From an uncultured Clostridia bacterium (GTDB lineage: Bacteria; Bacillota; Clostridia; Christensenellales; Pumilibacteraceae), in contig CAMUKG010000002.1 of the NCBI GenBank assembly GCA_947089425.1, positions 124,001-188,000 of the forward strand: 64,000 bases of DNA. Direction: 5' to 3'. The notes beneath the pieces were generated by a model. It worked only from the letters and a program-made list of their open reading frames with translations, did not search any database and was not told where the DNA came from. The translations under genes were made by a program, and so were the position numbers. This document shows, one piece after another, positions 1-6,800 of this stretch; positions within the stretch are counted from its first letter, which is position 1, and every line of letters starts with the position of its first letter.

Positions 1-335
1 TGACCAGTTTTATCATTTTTTAAAGTGATTTTATTTTTGTATTGTGAAGTTACGTCGGTGCCGAATGAGGCTATTTCTGACGGCAAAGTTTCCGCTTCCG
101 ACATTTTTGCTTCGCGTGTAAATGTTTTTACGTTACTATCCGTTTCGGGCGCGGTTTGCTCCGCTTGCGGCTTATCCGTTTTTTTAAACCACTCCGACGG
201 TTTTAGCTTATCGCTTTTAGTAAAAACCTGCAAACATACGCCCGCCATAAGCACGGCAAAAAGCACGAACATAATCGCCGTAAGCGTCCATTTCACTTTG
301 TCGCTTCTTTTGTGTTTGTACAATTCGTTTTTCAT
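1..335 (-). CDS. Single-pass membrane protein, C-terminus beyond window edge
   Basis: The gene reads leftward off the window, so only 111 residues are visible. It begins MKNELYKHKRSDKVKW, followed by one hydrophobic segment at about residues 17-38 and then a polar, charged exposed region. The ATG at 333-335 is preceded by GGAGGA at good spacing, which fixes the start. It lies 19 bp downstream of the 101-residue gene in the same direction, so it probably belongs to the same transcript of the replicon. The short basic N-terminus before the membrane segment suggests N-in topology with the bulk outside the cell. I do not recognise a family. A structural, mating-pair or maintenance protein of the element is possible but unproven. 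Confidence 0.75.
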   Translation of the reverse strand, partial: MKNELYKHKRSDKVKWTLTAIMFVLFAVLMAGVCLQVFTKSDKLKPSEWFKKTDKPQAEQTAPETDSNVKTFTREAKMSEAETLPSEIASFGTDVTSQYKNKITLKNDKTG

Positions 336-354
336 GATTTATTCCTCCGAATTT

Positions 355-660
355 TTATTTGTCTTTTTGTATAGCTAAATAAGCTACCGTCTTTTTATTG
401 CGTTTTCCGTTATCGTCATAGAAATGTTCAATAATTTGTTTTTTTGCCGTGCGGTTAAGATTATTCACGTCGCCTTTATATGAAGGTTTTTTCTTATCCG
501 TTGCCGAAACTATCATGTTAGGCATTGTCATTTCCATTTTGCCGACGAATTTGTATTTTGGGTTTAGTCGTTTCTTCCTGGTCTTGCCGATTATCCATGC
601 TTCGCTCGAACCTATTAAACGTACACCTTTATTACCGAGATTGTAATTTACACTTGACAT
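355..660 (-). CDS. Small hypothetical protein of the replicon
   Basis: This encodes 101 residues, strongly basic, with no signal peptide or membrane segment. The ATG at 658-660 has an AGAGGTG ribosome site eight bases upstream. Lys/Arg-rich stretches near residues 26-45 and at the C-terminus would suit a nucleic-acid-binding role, but no motif confirms this. It lies between the small genes downstream of rep and the membrane protein, all on the minus strand with short gaps, so co-transcription is likely. Function is unknown. Confidence 0.7.
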   Translation of the reverse strand: MSSVNYNLGNKGVRLIGSSEAWIIGKTRKKRLNPKYKFVGKMEMTMPNMIVSATDKKKPSYKGDVNNLNRTAKKQIIEHFYDDNGKRNKKTVAYLAIQKDK

Positions 661-839
661 ACTTGCACCTCTTTGATATACTTTAAAAGACCACCAGCCC
701 CTGTAAGGGGAAGCAACGGGATTTCCGCGTTGACAGAGAAGAACGTTTGGTCTTTGTGCGTAGACTTCTCACCGTAACCGTCCGAATACTTCGGGCGGTT
801 AATTTTCGCTTTCGCCGTTTTTATCGAGACTATCCACAA
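648..839 (-). CDS. Possible small ORF or +1 frame extension of the 81-residue gene
   Basis: This is an open frame of 63 codons that begins only with TTG at 837-839 and has no ribosome site. It overlaps the end of the 81-residue gene by 41 bases in the +1 frame and the start of the next gene by 13 bases. From about codon 13 its codon use looks like that of its neighbours. It fills what would otherwise be a 138-bp gap in a tightly packed element. Three readings fit: a translationally coupled small protein, a +1 frameshift product of the upstream gene near GATAAAAACGG, or one gene split by an indel. None can be chosen from the sequence alone. Confidence 0.4.
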   Translation of the reverse strand: MWIVSIKTAKAKINRPKYSDGYGEKSTHKDQTFFSVNAEIPLLPLTGAGGLLKYIKEVQVCQV

Positions 840-1044
840 AATCTATAACAAGCCGCGCTTTCGTTTTCATAGCGCTACACGTTGCCGCATAGTCTATTTT
901 TTCTTTGCCGTCGGCGCCAACGCCTTTAACCTCTATTTGCAAAAGCGATTTAAGTGCCAAATAAATGCGTTCGTATTTCGCCGCTTTTATCTTTTCGGCA
1001 AACGCCGCATTCGGCGACGTTGTCGTTTTCTTGTTTCCAAACAT
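799..1044 (-). CDS. Small hypothetical protein downstream of hammerhead ribozyme
   Basis: This encodes 81 residues starting MFGNKKTTTS, predicted soluble and largely helical, with an acidic C-terminus. The ATG at 1042-1044 has AGAGG about 11 bases upstream. Its 5' leader begins exactly where the hammerhead ribozyme would cut (after plus-strand base 1077), so its mRNA would carry a 5'-hydroxyl end and a leader of about 32 bases, very rich in A. Its family is unknown. See the overlapping 63-codon frame for a possible extended product. Confidence 0.65.
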   Translation of the reverse strand: MFGNKKTTTSPNAAFAEKIKAAKYERIYLALKSLLQIEVKGVGADGKEKIDYAATCSAMKTKARLVIDFVDSLDKNGESEN

Positions 1045-1072
1045 AGTTTTTTTTACCTCTTTTTATTTTTTT

Positions 1073-1133
1073 CGGAGACGGCGGGGAAGAACTCCGCGCC
1101 GTTTCGTCGGAATTTCACCGACTCGTCAGTCCG
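1073..1133 (-). ncRNA. Type I hammerhead self-cleaving ribozyme
   Basis: On the minus strand all conserved hammerhead elements occur in order. Stem I 5' strand CGGA (1130-1133) is followed by the core CTGACGA (1123-1129, CUGANGA with N = C). Stem II is GTCGG/CCGAC (1118-1122 with 1106-1110) closed by a 7-base loop. Next comes GAAA (1102-1105). Stem III begins with A-U then CGGCG/CGCCG (1097-1101 with 1080-1084), continues after one mismatch with GGA/TCC, and closes in a small loop. The cleavage triplet GTC is at 1077-1079, and stem I 3' strand TCCG at 1073-1076. Stems II and III are capped and stem I is open, which makes it type I. It starts two bases after the rep stop codon and would cut the transcript between rep and the 81-residue gene. 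Loop-loop contacts that speed cleavage cannot be judged here. Confidence 0.87.
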
Positions 1134-1134
1134 C

Positions 1135-2271
1135 TCAAAACGGTAATTTTTCTTTTGTTTCGACCAAATCGCTTAGCTTAACTTGTTTCGCTTGCGTTAC
1201 GGGCTTGCAAATCTTATCGAACAGTTCTTTGAAGTCGAATTTTACTTTCGGCTCTTTTTTCATTTCGTACAGTTCGTTTTCGTACGCAACGCCTTCGCCT
1301 ACGGGCTTGCCCCATTTATCTACGCCGTCGTTGTACATGATTACTTCTTTTTCCGTAACTACTACATAACAGCCGATTCGGCGGTAAAGTTGGTCGAGCG
1401 TGTCGTGTTCTCCGAGTTGCGCGTTTTTGTACCAATACACGAGCGGAACCGAAGACGTGATTACTATCATTTCGCCGCAAAACAGTTTGTTGCTGAACCT
1501 GCTTCGAACCGAGCTTAACGTGTCGTTATCCAAAATTTTGAGCAAGTCGGCAAGCTCGAATGTCGTGTCGCGCAAATCATCGAGTATAATTGCTTTTTGA
1601 CCCATATAATCCTGGAAAGAATCATTTCCGCTACTCGACATACAAAAATCGTATTTTAGGGAAGCGAGGAGCTTTTTCGCATAATACGTTTTGCCCGTTC
1701 CGCCCTTGCCGCAAATAAAAATTACTTTAATTTTGCGGTCGGCGTTTAATGAAAGCCGTGCGCAATGCAACTCCCATAATTTTTTAAGTTTTGTGTACAC
1801 CGTCGCTTTTTCCGAAACGGGTAGGGAATCGACATAAGCGATTTGCTCGGCGTAGCTGTGTTTTTCGAAATCCCCGAGAATTTGCGCGTTTTTGATTTCC
1901 ACTTGAAAATCGAAATTCGCAATAACTTCGTCGGGAGAGTATTGATGTTTGTTTTTCTGACTGTCGTTACCGTGCGTTAAGTATAAAAGTACGTCGGTCC
2001 GCCTACCTTTTACACGTTCTATAAATTGTTCGCCGCTATGTTCCGCGCCGTTTTCGTCGGTATATCCAAGCTGAAACCATTTTGCAACCATAGCCGTGTC
2101 GCAACTGCTGTTTCCGAACGATATATAAATGTGGTAGTGCGGGCGAGTGTCGTCTTTGTCATGAAGAATATACGCCCACTGCTTTATCGTTTTATATTTC
2201 ATGCAAGTTTCTTGTATATCCACATGGAGCTTGTCGGCATCGGTAACTATTTCCATTTGCCTTAAAACCAT
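1135..2271 (-). CDS. rep: Rolling-circle replication initiator, HUH nickase fused to SF3 helicase
   Basis: This 378-residue protein starts replication of a circular DNA by nicking the origin and unwinding it. The N-terminal Rep_2-like HUH domain shows a DKDDTRPHYHIYI block (HYH at 45-47, metal binding) and a YLTHGN block (97-102) that should carry the catalytic tyrosine. The C-terminal half is an SF3-type helicase: Walker A GKGGTGKT (188-195), Walker B AIILDD (227-232) and a motif C-like MIVITSS (268-274), where the usual Asn is Ser. A Rep_2 nickase joined to an SF3 helicase is the layout of bacterial pCRESS plasmid Reps, relatives of eukaryotic CRESS-DNA virus Reps. The ATG at 2269-2271 has AAAGGGG upstream. 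The origin-like region lies directly upstream and a hammerhead ribozyme directly downstream. Confidence 0.88.
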   Translation of the reverse strand: MVLRQMEIVTDADKLHVDIQETCMKYKTIKQWAYILHDKDDTRPHYHIYISFGNSSCDTAMVAKWFQLGYTDENGAEHSGEQFIERVKGRRTDVLLYLTHGNDSQKNKHQYSPDEVIANFDFQVEIKNAQILGDFEKHSYAEQIAYVDSLPVSEKATVYTKLKKLWELHCARLSLNADRKIKVIFICGKGGTGKTYYAKKLLASLKYDFCMSSSGNDSFQDYMGQKAIILDDLRDTTFELADLLKILDNDTLSSVRSRFSNKLFCGEMIVITSSVPLVYWYKNAQLGEHDTLDQLYRRIGCYVVVTEKEVIMYNDGVDKWGKPVGEGVAYENELYEMKKEPKVKFDFKELFDKICKPVTQAKQVKLSDLVETKEKLPF

Positions 2272-2360
2272 TACATAACCCCTTTGCTTTATTTAAAAAT
2301 TGTTTTTTATACGTTTTTTACCTCTTTTTATACAATTTTTTATGCTTTTTATACGTTTTG

Positions 2361-2393
2361 GCGCACCGCTTGGACGAGCCCTAAGCGGTGCGC
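2361..2393. repeat. 11-bp perfect inverted repeat, candidate nick-site hairpin or terminator
   Basis: The arms GCGCACCGCTT (2361-2371) and AAGCGGTGCGC (2383-2393) pair perfectly around the 11-base loop GGACGAGCCCT. It is flanked by the iterons. On the plus strand TGTTTTT follows, so it could also work as a terminator for any rightward transcript, but there is no plus-strand gene here. Position and strength favour an origin hairpin extruded for Rep nicking. Confidence 0.6.
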
Positions 2394-2457
2394 TGTTTTT
2401 ATTGATTTTTGGTGCCTTTTTGCCGCTTTTTACAGCATTTTTGCTATTTTTTAGGAC

Positions 2458-2466
2458 TTATCCACA
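2458..2466 (+). promoter_or_regulatory. DnaA box
   Basis: TTATCCACA matches the classical high-affinity DnaA box at all nine positions. It lies between the hairpin and the paired iterons, which supports a host-initiator role at this origin. A 9-mer can occur by chance, so the support is its position. Confidence 0.55.
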
Positions 2467-2534
2467 TTTTGCGTCTCTGTTGTTTTATACGTTTTATACG
2501 TTTTGTCATGTTTTTGAATTTTGCACGTTTTTGC

Positions 2535-2789
2535 TTATTCCAAACCGTCACAATGACCGTATTTTTCTATCATACATTGTCGGGAATATTCTAAACTGTT
2601 TTTTGCATATTCTTTTGACGTACATGGTAGACATGTAAACGGGTCGGACATAAGAGCATATTTCTTCATCATTTTATCATAAAAACCGTCAGGAACTTTC
2701 GTGTCCGAAAAAATAAGCTCTTCCAAAAAATCTATTGCAACTTTTTGTTCTTTTTCAGTGACTTGCCTCACAGTATTTCGCAATTTCAT
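2535..2789 (-). CDS. Small hypothetical protein with cysteine pairs
   Basis: This encodes 84 residues with a helical N-terminal half and a C-terminal part carrying four cysteines (CLPC, then a Cys 20 residues on, then one near the end) that could bind a metal. The ATG at 2787-2789 overlaps the stop of the upstream gene as TAATG, a sign of translational coupling, and AGGTGGG lies upstream. It is the last gene of the SSB-like operon before the origin. Family unknown. Confidence 0.7.
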   Translation of the reverse strand: MKLRNTVRQVTEKEQKVAIDFLEELIFSDTKVPDGFYDKMMKKYALMSDPFTCLPCTSKEYAKNSLEYSRQCMIEKYGHCDGLE

Positions 2790-3010
2790 TAAGCAATCCC
2801 ACCTTCGACATTCTTATGCCGTGATGGAAACATGCGCTTTTCGGCTTCGTCTATAAGCGTTTTTACTTTGTCATAACTTTCTTTAACCGTTATACAGTCC
2901 ATGCTTTCCGTCACAATAAACGTGCCTTTCTTATCTTCCGAGCCCACCATTAAAATTTCTCCGACGCGGAGATATAGCGGGGTGTCCCGACTTGTTACTT
3001 CGATAAACAT
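2789..3010 (-). CDS. FlbD-like small protein
   Basis: This encodes 73 residues. The N-terminus MFIEVTSRDTPLYLRVGEIL, the short beta-rich core with a central turn, and a segment ending in TVKESYDKV resemble the small FlbD-like fold, which is also common in phage and plasmid genomes. There is no flagellar gene nearby, so the name describes the fold only. It lies 9 bp after the SSB-like gene and overlaps the next gene by one base. Its role in the element is unknown. Confidence 0.65.
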   Translation of the reverse strand: MFIEVTSRDTPLYLRVGEILMVGSEDKKGTFIVTESMDCITVKESYDKVKTLIDEAEKRMFPSRHKNVEGGIA

Positions 3011-3019
3011 ACACGCCCC

Positions 3020-3322
3020 CTAAAATAGAATATCATTGTCGGATACGAGCGAATCCGATTCGTTGGCGGCGGATGTATTTTGCTGTTGAGTTTTCTTTTT
3101 TCCGACGTTTTCGCGTTCGGGAAGTGTTGCGGCAAATGCAGACAAAAGCGTTTTTCTTACACGATAATTTTTATCTGTCCCCGTTTCCTTATCCTCGAAA
3201 AATTTGACTTCTACGGGAATCATTTGGTCGCCGCACGCCACAAAAAAATTCGTAGCTTGTTTTTCTTCTCCGTTTTTGTCTTTGTAGGTTGCCAACTTCT
3301 TATACAATTTTACTTCTGCCAT
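3020..3322 (-). CDS. Putative single-stranded-DNA-binding protein
   Basis: This 100-residue protein has a beta-rich N-terminal two thirds (residues 1-60), a Lys/Gln-rich linker, and an acidic tail ending SDNDILF. The tail resembles the acidic, hydrophobic tip (DDDIPF type) with which SSB proteins recruit partner enzymes. Size, tail and position in the same operon cluster as a rolling-circle Rep make an SSB role likely, because rolling-circle replication exposes single strands. The OB-fold itself cannot be confirmed by eye. The ATG at 3320-3322 has AAAGGAGAG eight bases upstream. It is the first gene of its operon. Confidence 0.65.
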   Translation of the reverse strand: MAEVKLYKKLATYKDKNGEEKQATNFFVACGDQMIPVEVKFFEDKETGTDKNYRVRKTLLSAFAATLPERENVGKKKTQQQNTSAANESDSLVSDNDILF

Positions 3323-3657
3323 TTCTCGGCTCTCCTTTGCCTTTCGGCTTAAAAAATTTATTTACAAACGGCTATACGCCATATTGTACTAAATTGTAAC
3401 GGAAAGCCTTTTCGCTGGTGTTGACTACGTCTTCATTTCTTGGGTTTTTTGTCCCGTTGCATACGGGCACCGTCTATGTCGTTTGTGGCTTTTTTATGTG
3501 TCTTAAACCGTTGCATTACCCAAAGGGGGAGTGGCTTTTCGCCGCCACTCACGGCGAAAAAGGCTTTTTTGGCCATATAAAAATGGCTCTATACCTTTCG
3601 CTACAAGTATAAAACAGCACGCATATTAAAATCCTAACTATTTGCAGAGGTAAACGG
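3323..3657. other. Non-coding stretch with overlapping hairpins
   Basis: No convincing gene lies here. At 3529-3563 two hairpins share bases: GAGTGGC/GCCACTC (3529-3535 with 3544-3550) and CTTTTCGCCG with CGGCGAAAAAG (3535-3544 with 3552-3562, one extra A). They cannot form together, and a T run (3565-3570) follows. A smaller CCCGT/ACGGG hairpin lies near 3453-3467. The stretch separates the minus-strand replicon from the plus-strand genes and may hold the element boundary, but no attachment-site repeat could be recognised. Confidence 0.45.
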
Positions 3658-3686
3658 TTGACTTTTTGCTTGTTTGGGAGTATACT
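3658..3686 (+). promoter_or_regulatory. Sigma-A-type promoter
   Basis: TTGACT (3658-3663) and TATACT (3681-3686) are separated by the optimal 17 bases. It is the only strong promoter found between the replicon and the 2491-residue subtilisin gene, which starts about 195 bases downstream behind a structured leader. Confidence 0.75.
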
Positions 3687-3692
3687 AATTAA

Positions 3693-3793
3693 AACGCTAC
3701 ACTCTAACGGTGGCGCTTGTTTGCAACCGCGAAAGGTATCAAGAACCGACAAGGGCGTCGCTTATACCGCATGGTATAGTAATGCCCTTTTTT
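3693..3793 (+). promoter_or_regulatory. Structured leader with terminator/antiterminator, candidate riboswitch or sRNA
   Basis: From the predicted start near 3693 about 100 bases of structured RNA run to an intrinsic terminator. AAGGGC/GCCCTT (3751-3756 with 3784-3789) and TATACC/GGTATA (3763-3768 with 3773-3778) form the terminator stem, and a T run follows at 3788-3793. An upstream segment GGTATCAAG (3735-3743) can pair with CTTATACC (3761-3768) with one bulge, which would break the terminator. Such a switchable terminator between a promoter and a coding region is the usual layout of an attenuator or riboswitch. I do not recognise a known aptamer. A stand-alone small RNA is the alternative. 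Confidence 0.5.
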
Positions 3794-3886
3794 GTTTCCT
3801 TCCGCTTTGCGTTGCGGTTTTTGCACGGAATTTTTATGTGCGTTTCTTGAAATTTACGAAAGTTAGAACCTCATGGAGAAATTGAA

Positions 3887-6800
3887 ATGACTAAGAGAAG
3901 AAAACTTTGTGCATCGCTCGTTATGCTGGTTGTGTTTGCCGCGACCGTGTTTTCGACCGCATTCATATCGCCGCGCGCGTCCGCGTCGCCGTCCGCTTCG
4001 GCAGCGAACGGAAGTTTTACCGAAGTGACAGAACAGTACGGTTCACTTGCGCTCGAAACCGAGCAATTCGCCAAAAGCGTTAAGCGCCTCTCTGACGTTG
4101 CGAACAACGAAAAATATATAACGCTCATAGCTTCGCTCGACGCGCCCACAGTGCTCGACGTAGCCGACGGCGAAAAAGTTGCCGATATTATAGGCACCGC
4201 CAAATATAACGACGCCGTTAAAAATATAAAGGCGGAGCGCAAGAGTCTTTTGCGCGCGCTCAAAAAAGCAAAAATAAAATACACGCTCGAAAGCGAATAC
4301 GACACCGTTTTGGCGGGCGTCGCGGTGAGGATAGAAACCGAAGATTTCGAACGCGCCGAAGAAATAGTGAACGGCATTGGTGGCAAAGCCATTGTGTCCG
4401 AAACTTATTACGCCCCGCAAGCGATAGAGTCGGCTATGCCGAATGCGGTTTCTTCGTCGGGCGTAACCGAAAACAAAGTTAAGGTTTACGAAACGGGCAT
4501 ATTCGATTCGAGCGACGTGGAATACAAGGGCGACGGCGTAGTTGTTGCTGTTCTCGACTCGGGATTCGATTATACGCACCCCGTGTTTACCGAGTCCGTT
4601 CCTCCCAAAGCCTCCATTTCTATGGATTATACTGCGGTTTCCGACAGTCTCGGCAGTACCGTCGCCTCGAAATTGAGTTCGGGGCTTACCGCGTCCGACG
4701 TGTATGTGTCGGATAAAATTCCGTTTGCCTACGACTACGCCGACAAAGATTCGGACGTATATCCGTTAGAGAGCAGTCACGGAACTCACGTTGCAAGCAT
4801 TATAGCGGGCAAGAGCACTACGCCGAGCGCCGACGGAATTACGATTACGGGCGTGGCTCCAAACGCTCAGCTCGTTTTGATGAAAGTGTTCTCCGATACC
4901 GATTCGGGCGCAAAATCGAGTTGGCTCTTGAACGCTATCGACGACTGCGTTAAACTCGGGGTAGACGTAATAAATATGAGTCTCGGCTCTTCGGCGGGCT
5001 TTGCGAACGAAGACGACGACAAAGGCACCGACGAGCTTTATGACAAAGTGCGCGAAGCGGGTATAAGCCTTATTGTTGCCGCGAGCAACTCATATAACGC
5101 AACTTACGGAAGCGAGGCAAACGGCAACTTGCCGCTCACCTCAAATCCCGATTCGGGCACTGTGGGCTCGCCCTCGACCTATGCTTCCGCGCTTAGCGTT
5201 GCGAGCATAAGCGGCGTTAAAACTCCGTATCTTACGTTCGGCGGAGAACCTATATATTATTACGAAGCGAACAACACTGCGGGCGAAGCTTATAACTTTA
5301 TGGATATGATGCTCAAAGGAAGCCAAAGCGGCACTTTCGAGTATGTGGTTGTGCCCGGCATAGGCGACACACCTTCGTATATCGGCATGGACGTGAAGGG
5401 CAAAATCGCTCTTGTGCGCAGAGGCAAAAACACTTTCGAAGAAAAGGTGCAGGCTGCTTATAACGCGGGCGCGTCGGGCGTTATTATATACAATAACGTG
5501 TCGGGCGATATTCGCATGAGCGTGGGCAACTATCTTTACGACTGGGGCATAGGGTGTATTTCCATGTCGCAAGACGACGGCGAAAAACTTGCCTCAACTC
5601 CTACCGGCAAAATCACTCTTTCCAAAGAGAACCTTGCGGGACCTTTTATGTCCGACTTCTCGTCGTGGGGACCTACCGCGAGCTTAGGGATAAAACCCGA
5701 AATCACCGCTCACGGCGGCGACATTTTGGCGGCTATTCCCGGCGGATATTACGACAGACTTTCGGGTACGAGCATGGCGTCGCCCAACCAAGCGGGCGTG
5801 CACGCGCTCGTTAGGCAGTATGCAAAACAAAAACTCGGCATCGAGGGAAAACCGAACAACGCGCAAAAGAAAGAAATCGCGAAACTCAGCAATCAGCTTT
5901 TAATGTCTACTACCGACATAGCGTATAACGAATTCGGCAACCCGTATTCGGTGCGCAAGCAAGGCGCGGGACTCGCAAACCTTTATAACGCCGTAACTAC
6001 GGGCAGTTATTTGGTTGTGAAAGACGGCGCCGAAGAACTTGACCGCACAAAACTCGAACTCGGCGACGACCCCGAGAAGAGCGGCGTTTACACTCTTAAC
6101 TTCACTGTGAAGAACGTTTCGAATTCGGCGGCGTCGTTCGACGTAGAGACTCTCGTGTATACCGAAAGCGTTTCGAAAACTCTCACCGATAAAGACGAAA
6201 CCGTGAGCAGCGAACGAGCTTATATGCTTTCCGACACTTCCGTATCGGTGAGCGGCAACGGCGTTTCGGGCAAGCGCGTGAGCGTTTCGGCGGGCGGAGA
6301 GGTTGACCTTACGGTTGTGCTCACCCTTTCGAAAGCGGCGAAAGATTATCTTGACGCAAGCTTTGAAAACGGCATGTACGTAGAGGGCTTCGTTCGGCTC
6401 ATAGCGGCGGACGAGGGGGGAGTGAATTTGTCGGCTCCGTTCCTCGCGTTTTACGGCGATTGGACGAAAGCGCCCATTTTCGACTTGACGTATTTCGAGA
6501 CCAACCCCGACGAAATCAACGACGCGATAGACAACGAAGATAAAATCAAACCCGACGCATGGGCAACTCGACCCATTGCGGGACTGAGCAAAGACTATAT
6601 AGGTTATATGGGCGGCTATTACTGGGTGCAAAACCCCGAAGACGTGCAAATTCCCGCGCAGGAAGAGCATATCGCGCTTACAAATCATGATAACGGCTTG
6701 AATTCGATTTACGCCGTTTGGGCGGGACTTTTGCGTAACGCCAAAGAAATGGACGTTACCATAACCGATACGGTTACGGGCAGACAGATTTATAAAAAGA

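Larger units (their letters stand above)
2300..2510. other. Putative replication origin of the small replicon
   Basis: This AT-rich non-coding stretch lies between rep and the upstream small-gene operon. It contains four perfect copies of the 13-mer TTTTATACGTTTT (2305-2317, 2347-2359, 2483-2495, 2492-2504, the last two overlapping by four bases) and a degenerate copy near 2326. It also holds a consensus DnaA box and an 11-bp inverted repeat. Iterons, a DnaA box and a hairpin next to a nickase gene are the usual parts of a plasmid origin. No nick sequence of a known family could be identified, so which part is the double-strand origin is inference. The rep promoter must also lie here. Confidence 0.65.

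Noticed and set aside
25..378. 117-codon plus-strand frame at the left edge
   Set aside because: The minus strand has a better gene here with ribosome site, ATG and a membrane-protein pattern.
2789..3010. Flagellar gene flbD
   Set aside because: Only the small fold is similar; there is no flagellar gene in the window and the gene belongs to the replicon operon.
1..3322. Definite filamentous prophage
   Set aside because: No Zot-like ATPase, coat protein with typical signal and membrane pattern, or integrase is visible, and the Rep type points rather to a pCRESS plasmid.
3693..3793. Known riboswitch or SRP/6S RNA
   Set aside because: Compared by eye with the core motifs of fluoride, preQ1, ZTP, glutamine, c-di-GMP, SAM and purine classes and with small SRP RNA; none fits.
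3658..3885. 75-codon plus-strand frame across the leader of the protease gene
   Set aside because: It begins in the promoter and crosses the terminator hairpin; there is no ribosome site.
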